A stretch of 64,000 nucleotides of DNA, taken from assembly GCF_003268815.1 (NCBI RefSeq), contig NZ_QLSV01000009.1:62001-126000 (forward strand), written 5' to 3'. Each line of letters opens with the position of its first letter. Within the stretch, counting starts at the first letter, position 1. This document shows positions 54,632 to 63,441 of the stretch, piece by piece. A program made the position numbers and the translations under genes. Under the pieces are notes generated by a model that was not told where the DNA came from, made no database searches, and was given only the letters and a program-made list of their open reading frames with translations. Origin of the DNA: Flavobacterium lacus (GTDB lineage Bacteria; Bacteroidota; Bacteroidia; Flavobacteriales; Flavobacteriaceae).

Positions 54632-56032
54632 ATGAAGCAATATAAATTAAATACAACTTACAAATCGGTTTTAGCCGATACCATCACGCCGGTGAGTGTT
54701 TATCTAAAAATTCGAGATAAATTTCCGAATAGTATTTTATTGGAAAGTTCCGATTACCACGCGAGCGATAATAGTTTTTCGTACATCTGCTGCAATCCGA
54801 TTGCGAGTTTTAAGGTTGAAAATAATCAAATCACAACGCTTTTTCCTGATGGAACTACAAAGAAACAAACCATCGATAAAAACACTGTTGTTACGAATGA
54901 AATGATACAATTCATGCAAAAATTTGATGTTTCCGGTCCCGATTTAAAGTTTGCCTATAACGGTTTATTCGGATTCACGAGTTATGATGCCGTTCAGTAT
55001 TTTGAAAAAGTAGAAATCAATCCGAAAGAAAACACGTTGGCAATTCCGGAAATGTATTATGTCATTTATCAAAATGTTATTGCCATCAATCATTTTAAAA
55101 ACGAAGCGTATTTATTTTGCCATAGCCTAGATAATCAATCCAATATTGAAGAAATCGAGCAACTGCTTCAAGTGAAAAACTTCGCATCCTTTTCCTTTGC
55201 AAAAGTGGGAGATTCGGTTTCCAATTTAACCGATGAAAATTTCAAAGAATATGTTTCTTTAGCGAAAAAACACTGTCATCGTGGTGATGTTTTTCAATTG
55301 GTTTTATCCCGTAGATTTTCGCAGGGTTTTAAAGGTGATGAGTTCAATGTTTATCGTGCTTTACGAAACGTCAATCCTTCCCCTTATTTGTTTTATTTTG
55401 ATTATGGCGATTTTAAATTATTTGGATCTTCGCCCGAAGCGCATTTGATTGTAAAAAATGGTGAAGCCGAAATTCATCCCATTGCAGGAACTTTCAAACG
55501 AACCGGAAATGATGAAAATGATGCCATCCAAGCCAAAAAATTAGCCGAAGATGTCAAAGAAAACAGCGAGCACGTGATGCTAGTCGATTTGGCTCGAAAT
55601 GATTTAAGTCGAAATTGCAATCAAGTAAAAATTGAAAAATACAAAGAAATTCAATTTTTTTCACATGTCATTCACTTAGTCTCCAAAGTAAAAGGCAAAC
55701 TAAAACCCGAAGCCAAAACGATGGATCTCGTTGCTTCCACGTTTCCGGCAGGAACACTCACAGGAGCACCCAAACACAAAGCCATGCAACTGATTGATCA
55801 GATTGAAAATACTAACCGAAGTTTTTACGGTGGAGCCATTGGTTTTATGGATTTTAATGGTAACTTCAATCACGCAATTCTGATTCGCACATTTTTGAGT
55901 AAAAATCATCAATTGCATTACCAAGCCGGAGCCGGGATTGTAGAAAGTTCTTCGGAAGAAAATGAAATGCAAGAAGTCTATAACAAGTTAAATGCATTAA
56001 CAAAAGCCTTAGAAATGGCAGAAAAAATATAA
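54632..56032 (+). CDS. trpE: Anthranilate synthase component I
   Basis: Makes anthranilate from chorismate, using ammonia from TrpG. The 466 residues include the N-terminal LLESSDYHASDNSFSYIC; LLES is the known tryptophan feedback site. The chorismate-binding domain has GDVFQLVLSRRFS, GSSPEAHLIV, HPIAGTFKRTG, LVDLARNDLSRNC, STFPAGTLTGAPKHKAMQLI and YQAGAGIVESSSEENEM. First structural gene of the operon, behind the attenuator, so both feedback inhibition and attenuation are likely. Confidence 0.96.
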   Translation: MKQYKLNTTYKSVLADTITPVSVYLKIRDKFPNSILLESSDYHASDNSFSYICCNPIASFKVENNQITTLFPDGTTKKQTIDKNTVVTNEMIQFMQKFDVSGPDLKFAYNGLFGFTSYDAVQYFEKVEINPKENTLAIPEMYYVIYQNVIAINHFKNEAYLFCHSLDNQSNIEEIEQLLQVKNFASFSFAKVGDSVSNLTDENFKEYVSLAKKHCHRGDVFQLVLSRRFSQGFKGDEFNVYRALRNVNPSPYLFYFDYGDFKLFGSSPEAHLIVKNGEAEIHPIAGTFKRTGNDENDAIQAKKLAEDVKENSEHVMLVDLARNDLSRNCNQVKIEKYKEIQFFSHVIHLVSKVKGKLKPEAKTMDLVASTFPAGTLTGAPKHKAMQLIDQIENTNRSFYGGAIGFMDFNGNFNHAILIRTFLSKNHQLHYQAGAGIVESSSEENEMQEVYNKLNALTKALEMAEKI

Positions 56033-56038
56033 ACTAAG

Positions 56039-56605
56039 ATGAAAAAAATTATAATCATTGACAACTACGATAGTTTTACCTACAATTTGGTTCACTATTT
56101 AGAAGAGTTGAATGCCGAAGTGACCGTTTATAGAAATGATGAATTTGAATTGGATGAATTAGAAAAATTCGACAAAATTCTCCTTTCGCCAGGTCCGGGA
56201 ATTCCCGAAGAAGCGGGTTTGTTATTAGATGTCATCAAAAAATATGCTACTACTAAAAGTATTCTCGGTATTTGTTTAGGTCAGCAAGCCATTGGCGAAG
56301 TTTTTGGTGGAAGCTTAATCAACTTAGAAAAAGTATATCACGGTGTTTCATCTAAAGTAAAACTACAGAAAGAAGATAGTCTTTTTAAGGATTTGCCAAC
56401 TGAATTTGAAGTCGGACGCTACCATTCTTGGGTCATCAATGCCGATGATTTTCCCGACGATTTAGAAATCACTTCCGTAGATGAAAACGGCGAAATCATG
56501 TCCATCCGACACAAAACGCTCGATGTAAAAGGTGTTCAATACCATCCGGAAAGCATTTTAACGCCGCATGGGAAGAAGATATTGGAGAATTGGCTGGAAA
56601 GTTAG
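56039..56605 (+). CDS. trpG: Anthranilate synthase component II (glutamine amidotransferase)
   Basis: Releases ammonia from glutamine for TrpE. The class I amidotransferase triad is visible: Cys79 in LGICLGQQAIGE, and His and Glu in VQYHPESILTPHG. The N-terminus IIIIDNYDSFTYNLVHYLEEL is typical. 188 residues. It starts 6 nt after trpE. An 85-bp gap with a palindromic repeat separates it from trpD. It might also serve aminodeoxychorismate synthesis, as in some bacteria. Confidence 0.96.
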   Translation: MKKIIIIDNYDSFTYNLVHYLEELNAEVTVYRNDEFELDELEKFDKILLSPGPGIPEEAGLLLDVIKKYATTKSILGICLGQQAIGEVFGGSLINLEKVYHGVSSKVKLQKEDSLFKDLPTEFEVGRYHSWVINADDFPDDLEITSVDENGEIMSIRHKTLDVKGVQYHPESILTPHGKKILENWLES

Positions 56606-56632
56606 TCGGCCTTCTGTTGACCGTTACCTGAG

Positions 56633-56665
56633 AAACCTGACAGGTTTTTGAAACCTGTCAGGTTT
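56633..56665. repeat. Palindromic repeat pair between trpG and trpD
   Basis: AAACCTGACAGGTTT (56633-56647) and AAACCTGTCAGGTTT (56651-56665) are exact reverse complements with a TTG spacer. Each is itself an odd-length palindrome. The RNA would form one 15-bp hairpin. Confidence 0.85.
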
Positions 56666-56690
56666 AAAAATCGTTATTAAAAAAATTAAA

Positions 56691-57686
56691 ATGAAAAATA
56701 TACTCAATCAATTAATCAATCACAAAACGCTGTCAAAAGATGAAGCAAAAAATGTGTTGATTAACCTTTCTTCCGGACAATACAATGCCAGTCAAATGGC
56801 GGCATTTATGACGGTTTATATGATGCGAAGCATTACCATCGAAGAGTTAACCGGATTTCGCGAAGCGTTATTAGAGCTTTGTGTTCCTGTCGATTTTTCA
56901 AACTACCAAACCATCGATTTATGCGGAACCGGTGGCGATGGAAAAGACACGTTCAACATTTCCACTTTGGCTTCCTTTGTAGCTGCAGGTGCTGGAATTA
57001 AAGTCGCTAAGCATGGAAATTACGGCGTTTCGTCTATTTCCGGTTCTAGTAATGTGATGGAAAATTTAGGAGTAAAATTTAGTAACCAACAAGATTATCT
57101 GGAAAAATGTCTGGAAGAAGCCAACATTGCCATTCTTCACGCTCCGTTATTCCATCCGGCTATGAAAAATGTGGGTGCGATTCGAAAAGAATTAGGCATA
57201 AAAACGTTTTTCAATATGCTTGGTCCGATGGTCAATCCGTCCTTTCCGAGAAATCAATTGGTTGGTGTTTTTAGTTTGGAATTGGCCCGAATGTATGCGT
57301 ATTTGTACCAAAACACGACGACCAATTTTTCCATTTTATACGATTTAGAAGGTTTTGACGAAGTTTCTCTGACCGGTAATGTCAAGATCATTTCAAATAC
57401 ATATGAAAAAATACTAAAACCGGAAGATTTCAATACCAAATCGGTCACTTTATATCAAATCAGAGGCGGTGAAACCGTTGAAGAAGCAGCGAACATTTTC
57501 ATGACAATACTTTCCGGAAACGGAACGCAAATGCAAAATGAGGTGGTTTGTGCTAATGCGGCATTGGCCATTTCGATGATGAAAAAAACGTCGATAGATG
57601 AAAGTTTAGCCATCGCTAAAGAAAGTTTGATGAGCGGAAAAGCGCTCGATAAATTAAAAACACTACAAAACTTGAGTCGCTCATGA
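56691..57686 (+). CDS. trpD: Anthranilate phosphoribosyltransferase
   Basis: Joins anthranilate to phosphoribosyl pyrophosphate. The 331 residues show DLCGTGGDGKDTFNIST (PRPP loop), KHGNYGVSSISGSSNVMENLG and FFNMLGPMVNPSFP. Its TGA stop overlaps the trpC ATG (ATGA). It is preceded by a palindromic repeat that could affect expression relative to trpEG. Confidence 0.96.
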   Translation: MKNILNQLINHKTLSKDEAKNVLINLSSGQYNASQMAAFMTVYMMRSITIEELTGFREALLELCVPVDFSNYQTIDLCGTGGDGKDTFNISTLASFVAAGAGIKVAKHGNYGVSSISGSSNVMENLGVKFSNQQDYLEKCLEEANIAILHAPLFHPAMKNVGAIRKELGIKTFFNMLGPMVNPSFPRNQLVGVFSLELARMYAYLYQNTTTNFSILYDLEGFDEVSLTGNVKIISNTYEKILKPEDFNTKSVTLYQIRGGETVEEAANIFMTILSGNGTQMQNEVVCANAALAISMMKKTSIDESLAIAKESLMSGKALDKLKTLQNLSRS

Positions 57687-58468
57687 ACATTTTAGATCAA
57701 ATAATTGCTTCCAAAAAAAGAGAAGTGGCATTGAAAAAATCCGTTATTCCGATCAAACAATTGGAACAATCGGTGTTGATTGAACGAAAAACGAATTCAT
57801 TGGTGCAGCATTTATCCACTAGTTCGAGTGGAATTATCGCAGAACACAAACGTCGTTCACCTTCTAAATCAGTGATTAATCAATCGAAATCTGTGGAAGA
57901 AATAGTTAAAAACTATGAAAGCGGCGGAGCTTCGGGCTTATCAATGCTCACTGATGGTCAGTATTTTGGTGGTTCGTTGGATGATTTGATTTTAGCAAGA
58001 GCCACAACCCATTTACCGCTTTTGCGGAAAGATTTTATGGTAGATGAATACCAAATCATTGAAGCCAAAGCTTTTGGAGCGGATGTAATTTTACTGATTG
58101 CAGCGGCTTTGACTCGAGAAGAAATCAAAACATTATCGCAATTCGCCCAATCGTTGCACATGGAAGTTCTATTGGAAATTCACGACGAAAAAGAACTAGA
58201 TAAGTCGATTATGTCCAGTTTAAATTTGATTGGTGTAAACAACCGAAATCTGAAAACATTTGAAGTTAATTTGGATTATAGTAAGCAATTAGCGAAACAT
58301 ATTCCAAATGATTTTATCAAAATTTCAGAAAGTGGTATCGATAATGCAGATGCGATTATAGAACTACAACAATACGGATTTAAAGGGTTTCTAATGGGAG
58401 AATATTTTATGAAAAGCGAAAATCCGGAAAATGAGATGAAACAATTTATCAAAAAACTATCACTATGA
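57683..58468 (+). CDS. trpC: Indole-3-glycerol phosphate synthase
   Basis: Closes the indole ring from CdRP with loss of CO2. A 261-residue TIM barrel with ILDQIIASKKREVAL at the N-terminus, IIAEHKRRSPSKSVIN (catalytic Lys), LPLLRKDFMVDEYQI, EVLLEIHDEKEL and LIGVNNRNLKTFEV. It overlaps both trpD and trpF by four bases, so expression is tightly coupled. It is not fused to trpF. Confidence 0.96.
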   Translation: MNILDQIIASKKREVALKKSVIPIKQLEQSVLIERKTNSLVQHLSTSSSGIIAEHKRRSPSKSVINQSKSVEEIVKNYESGGASGLSMLTDGQYFGGSLDDLILARATTHLPLLRKDFMVDEYQIIEAKAFGADVILLIAAALTREEIKTLSQFAQSLHMEVLLEIHDEKELDKSIMSSLNLIGVNNRNLKTFEVNLDYSKQLAKHIPNDFIKISESGIDNADAIIELQQYGFKGFLMGEYFMKSENPENEMKQFIKKLSL

Positions 58469-59091
58469 AATTAAAAATTTGTGGAATGAAAGAACAGGAA
58501 AACACACTTTCAATAAGTGAATTGCAACCTGACTTTTTAGGATTTATTTTTTGGAAGGATTCCAAACGGTATTGTGAAAATGTTATTGAAAAAATTCCTA
58601 CTAACATCGAAAAAGTAGGTGTTTTTGTCGATGCTGATTACAATGAAATTGTCGATAAAATCATTTCACATCAACTAAATTTTGTTCAATTACACGGTGA
58701 AGAATCAGCTGATTTCTGTTTAGAAATGAAAAAAACTAACATTAAAGTAATTAAAGCAATAAAGATTGATAATAATTTTAATTTCAATGAATTAAAATAT
58801 AATAAAAATTGTATCGATTATTTCCTATTCGACACGAAAGGAGATCTTCCGGGCGGGAACGGAACAACATTTGACTGGGAAGTTTTAAATGATTATAACG
58901 AAGAAATTCCATTCTTTTTAAGTGGTGGAATTGGATTAGATGAATGGCCAAAATTAGAAAAATTTATACAATCAGAAGCAGCAAAAAAGTGTTTAGCAAT
59001 TGATATAAACAGTCAATTTGAAGATGATTTTGGCATCAAAAACAAAGAAAAAATTAAAGAATTTCAAGAAAAATTAAGTCAATTGCTATGA
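58465..59091 (+). CDS. trpF: Phosphoribosylanthranilate isomerase
   Basis: Isomerises phosphoribosylanthranilate to CdRP. A 208-residue TIM barrel with [11 protein letters not shown] (catalytic Cys), [26 protein letters not shown] (catalytic Asp and phosphate loop) and [12 protein letters not shown]. The sequence is more AT-rich than its neighbours in the operon. It overlaps trpC and trpB by four bases each. Confidence 0.95.
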   Translation: MKLKICGMKEQENTLSISELQPDFLGFIFWKDSKRYCENVIEKIPTNIEKVGVFVDADYNEIVDKIISHQLNFVQLHGEESADFCLEMKKTNIKVIKAIKIDNNFNFNELKYNKNCIDYFLFDTKGDLPGGNGTTFDWEVLNDYNEEIPFFLSGGIGLDEWPKLEKFIQSEAAKKCLAIDINSQFEDDFGIKNKEKIKEFQEKLSQLL

Positions 59092-60272
59092 ATTATCAAG
59101 TAGATGAAAAAGGATTTTATGGTGATTTTGGTGGAGCGTTCATTCCTGAAATGTTATATCCAAATATCGAAGAATTGCGTTTAAATTACCTAAAAATCAC
59201 TGCGGAACCCAGCTTTAAAAAAGAGTTCATGGATTTGTTAGTCGATTATGTCGGTCGACCTACGCCACTCTATTTTGCGAAACGTTTATCTGAAAAATAC
59301 AAGACTAAAATCTACCTGAAAAGAGAAGATTTATGTCACACCGGAGCTCATAAAATCAATAACACCATTGGTCAAATTCTGATTGCCAAACGTTTAGGTA
59401 AAACCAGAATCATTGCCGAAACCGGAGCAGGTCAGCATGGCGTTGCCACAGCCACTGTTTGTGCGTTGATGGGTCTGGAATGTATAATATACATGGGTGA
59501 AGTTGATATCAAACGCCAGGCTCCCAATGTGGCTCGAATGAAAATGCTCGGTGCTGAAGTCAGACCCGCCACTTCAGGTTCAAAAACCCTCAAAGATGCC
59601 ACCAATGAAGCGATTCGCGATTGGATTAACAATCCCGAAAACACGTATTACATCATCGGTTCGGTAGTTGGACCTCATCCCTATCCCGACATGGTAGCTC
59701 GTTTTCAAGCGGTAATTTCAGAGGAAATCAAAGCTCAATTAGAGGAAAAAGAAGGGACGGAATTCCCTGATTATGTAATTGCATGTGTCGGCGGTGGAAG
59801 CAACGCTGCCGGAGCTTTTTATCATTTTTTAGAAGATGAAAAGGTGCAATTAATTGCCGTGGAAGCAGCAGGAAAAGGAGTCGATTCCGGTGAAAGTGCG
59901 GCGACATCCATTTTAGGTAAAATCGGAATCATCCACGGAAGTAAAACGCTTTTAATGCAATCGTCAGACGGACAAATTACAGAGCCTTATTCGATTTCTG
60001 CCGGTTTGGATTATCCGGGAGTTGGCCCGCTACACTCGCATCTACATCAAACCAATCGGGCGGAATTTATTGCGATAACCGATGACGAAGCCATGCAATC
60101 GGGTTGGGAAGTATCACAAACGGAAGGAATTATTCCCGCAATTGAAACCGCTCACGTCTTTTCGGTTTTAGATAAAAAACAATTTAAACCTACTGATATT
60201 GTGGTGATTAATCTTTCCGGTCGCGGTGATAAAGATTTGAGTACCTACATTGATTATTTTAATTTACACTAG
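59088..60272 (+). CDS. trpB: Tryptophan synthase beta chain
   Basis: PLP enzyme that joins indole and serine to give tryptophan. 394 residues, TrpB1 type. Lys89 in [13 protein letters not shown] binds PLP, and [13 protein letters not shown] binds its phosphate. [12 protein letters not shown] at the start and [14 protein letters not shown] are diagnostic. Works as an alpha2beta2 complex with TrpA, which follows after 2 nt. Confidence 0.97.
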   Translation: MNYQVDEKGFYGDFGGAFIPEMLYPNIEELRLNYLKITAEPSFKKEFMDLLVDYVGRPTPLYFAKRLSEKYKTKIYLKREDLCHTGAHKINNTIGQILIAKRLGKTRIIAETGAGQHGVATATVCALMGLECIIYMGEVDIKRQAPNVARMKMLGAEVRPATSGSKTLKDATNEAIRDWINNPENTYYIIGSVVGPHPYPDMVARFQAVISEEIKAQLEEKEGTEFPDYVIACVGGGSNAAGAFYHFLEDEKVQLIAVEAAGKGVDSGESAATSILGKIGIIHGSKTLLMQSSDGQITEPYSISAGLDYPGVGPLHSHLHQTNRAEFIAITDDEAMQSGWEVSQTEGIIPAIETAHVFSVLDKKQFKPTDIVVINLSGRGDKDLSTYIDYFNLH

Positions 60273-60274
60273 AA

Positions 60275-61036
60275 ATGAATCGAATAAATAAAAAATTGCA
60301 AGAAGATAAAAAGCTGTTATCCATCTATTTTACAGCAGGTTATCCTAATTTAAATGATACGTCAGTAATCATAACCGAATTGGAAAAAAATGGCGTCGAT
60401 ATGATTGAAATCGGTTTGCCTTTTAGTGATCCGTTAGCCGATGGACCAACGATTCAAGCGAGTTCGGCACAGGCATTGCAAAACGGAATGTCGACCGAAG
60501 TTTTGTTTCAACAACTGGCGAATATTCGCGAAAGCGTTGAAATTCCTTTGATTATCATGGGGTATTTTAATCCAATGATGCAATTTGGCGTGGAAAATTT
60601 CTGCCAAAAATGTCAAGAAGTAGGTGTTGATGGCTTAATTATTCCGGATTTGCCTTTGGAAATCTATGAATCGGAATATAAAGAACTGTTTGAAAAATAC
60701 GATTTAAAGAACATTTTTTTAATCACACCACAAACTTCCGAGGAACGAATTTTAAAAATTGATGCCATTTCAGACAGTTTTATCTACTTGGTGAGTTCAT
60801 CGAGTGTCACCGGAAATCAATCCGGATTTAATGAAATTCAAGAAAACTATTTTGAGCGAATTGCATCTTTAAAATTAAAAAATCCTCAAATCATTGGCTT
60901 TGGAATTTCGGACAAGACTACTTTTCAACAAGCAACCAAACATCAAAAAGGAGCAATAATTGGAAGTGATTTTATTAAATTTATTAAAAATAATCCGGTT
61001 GAAAGCATTAAGCATTATATCAATAATTTACTTTAG
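60275..61036 (+). CDS. trpA: Tryptophan synthase alpha chain
   Basis: Splits indole-3-glycerol phosphate to indole, which is channelled to TrpB. The 253-residue TIM barrel shows MIEIGLPFSDPLADGPTIQ (catalytic Glu), GYFNPMMQFG, DGLIIPDLPLE (catalytic Asp) and the phosphate site FGISDKTTF. Last gene of trpEGDCFBA. No clear terminator was seen directly after it; the 219-bp gap to the next gene is AT-rich and non-coding. Confidence 0.96.
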   Translation: MNRINKKLQEDKKLLSIYFTAGYPNLNDTSVIITELEKNGVDMIEIGLPFSDPLADGPTIQASSAQALQNGMSTEVLFQQLANIRESVEIPLIIMGYFNPMMQFGVENFCQKCQEVGVDGLIIPDLPLEIYESEYKELFEKYDLKNIFLITPQTSEERILKIDAISDSFIYLVSSSSVTGNQSGFNEIQENYFERIASLKLKNPQIIGFGISDKTTFQQATKHQKGAIIGSDFIKFIKNNPVESIKHYINNLL

Positions 61037-61255
61037 ATATATTATCATAAATTAATTATATTCAACATTATAAATGCCTACTATAGATTTTGACTATATT
61101 GAAAAATTAACTGTTTTAAAGTTGTGTTTTTATCTTAGCTTTATACTAAATAACGTGTTTCAAAAAAACGGTATTCAAAAAATAATTTAACAAACTCTTG
61201 TAACTTTTTGTAAAAGTCCACGTATAAAAGTTGTAACCAAACCAAAACTATATTT

Positions 61256-61813
61256 ATGGAATTTCTTGAAGGATTAGATCCCTTATTAAAAAGCTATTGG
61301 TACATTGCTATACCGGTAAGTTTATTTTTTTTATTGCAAACCATTATGACTTTTATAGGTTTGAGTGGTGGCGAAACAGATATAGATTCGGATAGTGGCG
61401 ATAGTGATTTGCCATTTGAAATCTTTACATTAAGAAACTTAATTAATTTTCTTTTAGGTTTCAGTTGGACCGGAATTTCGTTGTATGACAGTATTGAAAA
61501 CAAAGTCGTTTTAATTTTCATTTCTATTGTTGTTGGAATTGTTTTTATCGGATTGTTCTTTATTTTAATCAAACAAATATTGAAGCTGGGCGAAGACAAC
61601 TCCTTCAAATTTGAAAATACCATTAATAAAACGGCTACTGTTTATCTGACTATTCCCGAGGCTAAATCGGGTTTAGGAAAAGTACAGATTAGTGTGAAAG
61701 GTGCCTTTCATGAATTACAAGCCATGACAGAAGCTTCCGAAAAAATCGCCACCGGTAGTGTGGTAAAAATCAAAAATGTTGAAAATAATATCTTAATCGT
61801 CGAAAAACTTTAA
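61256..61813 (+). CDS. NfeD-like/YqiJ-like membrane protein with OB fold
   Basis: A 185-residue protein with three membrane segments: about 15-38, a second around 60-75 and a long third at about 83-108 (LIFISIVVGIVFIGLFFILI). A C-terminal soluble OB-type domain (about 120-185, TVYLTIPEAKSGLGKVQISV) follows. An acidic stretch (TDIDSDSGDSD) lies between the first two segments. This layout matches YqiJ/NfeD partners of flotillin. It is 11 nt upstream of a flotillin gene, so the two probably act together in membrane microdomains. Confidence 0.85.
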   Translation: MEFLEGLDPLLKSYWYIAIPVSLFFLLQTIMTFIGLSGGETDIDSDSGDSDLPFEIFTLRNLINFLLGFSWTGISLYDSIENKVVLIFISIVVGIVFIGLFFILIKQILKLGEDNSFKFENTINKTATVYLTIPEAKSGLGKVQISVKGAFHELQAMTEASEKIATGSVVKIKNVENNILIVEKL

Positions 61814-61824
61814 ATCCTAACCCT

Positions 61825-63354
61825 ATGACCACACTTATTATTATTGTTGTTGCTGTTTTTGTATTCTTTGTACTGTTTGTCACTTTAGTTTCACGTTACA
61901 AACGTTGTCCGTCCGACAAAATTCTTGTTATCTACGGAAGAACGGGAGGAACTTCTGCCAAATGTGTTCACGGTGGTGGTGCTTTCATTTGGCCGGTTAT
62001 TCAAGATTATCAGTATTTGGATTTAAAACCGCTTTCTATTGAAGCCAATTTAACCAATGCTCTTTCAAGACAAAACATTCGTGTGGATGTTCCGTGTCGA
62101 TTTACCATTGCAATTTCTACAGAAAGCGATAGTATGAATACGGCGGCAGAACGTCTTTTAGGACTTTCTCCTGAACAAATTCAGGAATTGGCTAAAGATA
62201 TTCTTTTCGGTCAATTGCGTTTAGTTATTGCCACGATGACGATTGAAGAAATTAATTCGGACCGTGATAAATTCTTAGATAACATTTCTAAAAACGTAGA
62301 TTCTGAGTTGAAAAAAATCGGTTTAAAATTAATCAACGTAAACGTTACCGATATTAAAGACGAATCGGGTTATATCGAAGCATTGGGAAAAGAAGCAGCA
62401 GCGAAAGCGATTAACGAAGCGAAAATCTCGGTAGCTGAGCAAGAAAAAATCGGGGAAACCGGAAAAGCAATGGCCGATCGTGAAAAAGACGTTCAAATTG
62501 CAGAAACGCATAGAGATCGTGACGTAAAAATTGCCATCACCAATAAAGACAAAGAAGTAAGTATTGCCGAAGCATTTAAAGATGAAAGCATTGGTAAAGC
62601 CGAAGCACAAAGAGATACACGTGTAGCTACATCAGAAGCCAATGCGATTGCGATTCAAGGGGAAAACGAAGCCAAAATCGCCATTGCACAATCGGATGCA
62701 ACCCGAAGAGAACGTGAAGCGGAAGCACTTAGAATCGCTTTAGCCTCTGAAAAAGTTCAAAGTGCAAGAGCCTTAGAAGAATCCTATGTGGCAGAACAGA
62801 AAGCAGAACAAGCACGTGCCGAAAGAGAACGTTCTACTCAAAATGCGAACATTGTAATTCCGGCAGAAATTGCCAAACAAAAAGCAATTATCGATGCACA
62901 AGCCGAAGCTGAAAAAACGCGTGTGCAAGCCAAAGGGGAAGCCGATGCTATTTTTGCAAAAATGGAAGCGGAAGCAAAAGGTTTGTATGAGATTTTGACC
63001 AAACAAGCAGAAGGTTACCGAGAAGTGGTGAATGCTGCCGGTGGCGATCCAACAAAAGCTTTCCAATTGTTATTAATTGAAAAACTTCCTGAGTTGGTAA
63101 AAACGCAAGTGGAAGCCGTGAAAAACATCAAAATTGATAAAATTACCGTTTGGGATTCAGGAAATAATGCTAACGGAAATGGTTCTACTGCCAATTTTGT
63201 ATCAGGTATGATGAAAACCGTGCCGCCGTTGAATGATTTGTTTAACATGGCCGGATTGAACTTACCAACCTATTTAAAAGGAGAAGATCCAGTGGAGGAT
63301 GTGAAAGCTACTGATAGTTCATCGGATAGTAAACCAACACAAGAGACAAAGTAA
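61825..63354 (+). CDS. Flotillin family protein (SPFH domain, YqiK-like)
   Basis: A 509-residue scaffold protein. One N-terminal membrane segment (TTLIIIVVAVFVFFVLFVTLV; the VVAVFVFFVLF core) precedes the SPFH domain (about 30-190, with DVPCRFTIAIST and LGLSPEQIQELAKDILFGQLR). A long alanine/glutamate-rich coiled coil covers about 195-420 (EAQRDTRVATSEANAIAIQ), as in flotillins. The C-terminal tail is Ser/Asp-rich. Flotillins organise protein complexes in the membrane and oligomerise. Pairs with the NfeD-like gene upstream; a strong terminator follows. Confidence 0.92.
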   Translation: MTTLIIIVVAVFVFFVLFVTLVSRYKRCPSDKILVIYGRTGGTSAKCVHGGGAFIWPVIQDYQYLDLKPLSIEANLTNALSRQNIRVDVPCRFTIAISTESDSMNTAAERLLGLSPEQIQELAKDILFGQLRLVIATMTIEEINSDRDKFLDNISKNVDSELKKIGLKLINVNVTDIKDESGYIEALGKEAAAKAINEAKISVAEQEKIGETGKAMADREKDVQIAETHRDRDVKIAITNKDKEVSIAEAFKDESIGKAEAQRDTRVATSEANAIAIQGENEAKIAIAQSDATRREREAEALRIALASEKVQSARALEESYVAEQKAEQARAERERSTQNANIVIPAEIAKQKAIIDAQAEAEKTRVQAKGEADAIFAKMEAEAKGLYEILTKQAEGYREVVNAAGGDPTKAFQLLLIEKLPELVKTQVEAVKNIKIDKITVWDSGNNANGNGSTANFVSGMMKTVPPLNDLFNMAGLNLPTYLKGEDPVEDVKATDSSSDSKPTQETK

Positions 63355-63371
63355 TTTAGTTACAAACTTTC

Positions 63372-63415
63372 AAAAAATCCCAAATTCAAAGTTATGAATT
63401 TGGGATTTTTTCTTA
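63372..63415 (+). terminator. Strong terminator after the flotillin gene
   Basis: AAAAAATCCCAAATTC (63372-63387) pairs perfectly with GAATTTGGGATTTTTT (63396-63411), an 8-base loop, with a T-rich tail. Confidence 0.92.
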
Positions 63416-63441
63416 CTTTTACCTACATCAATACATTTAAA

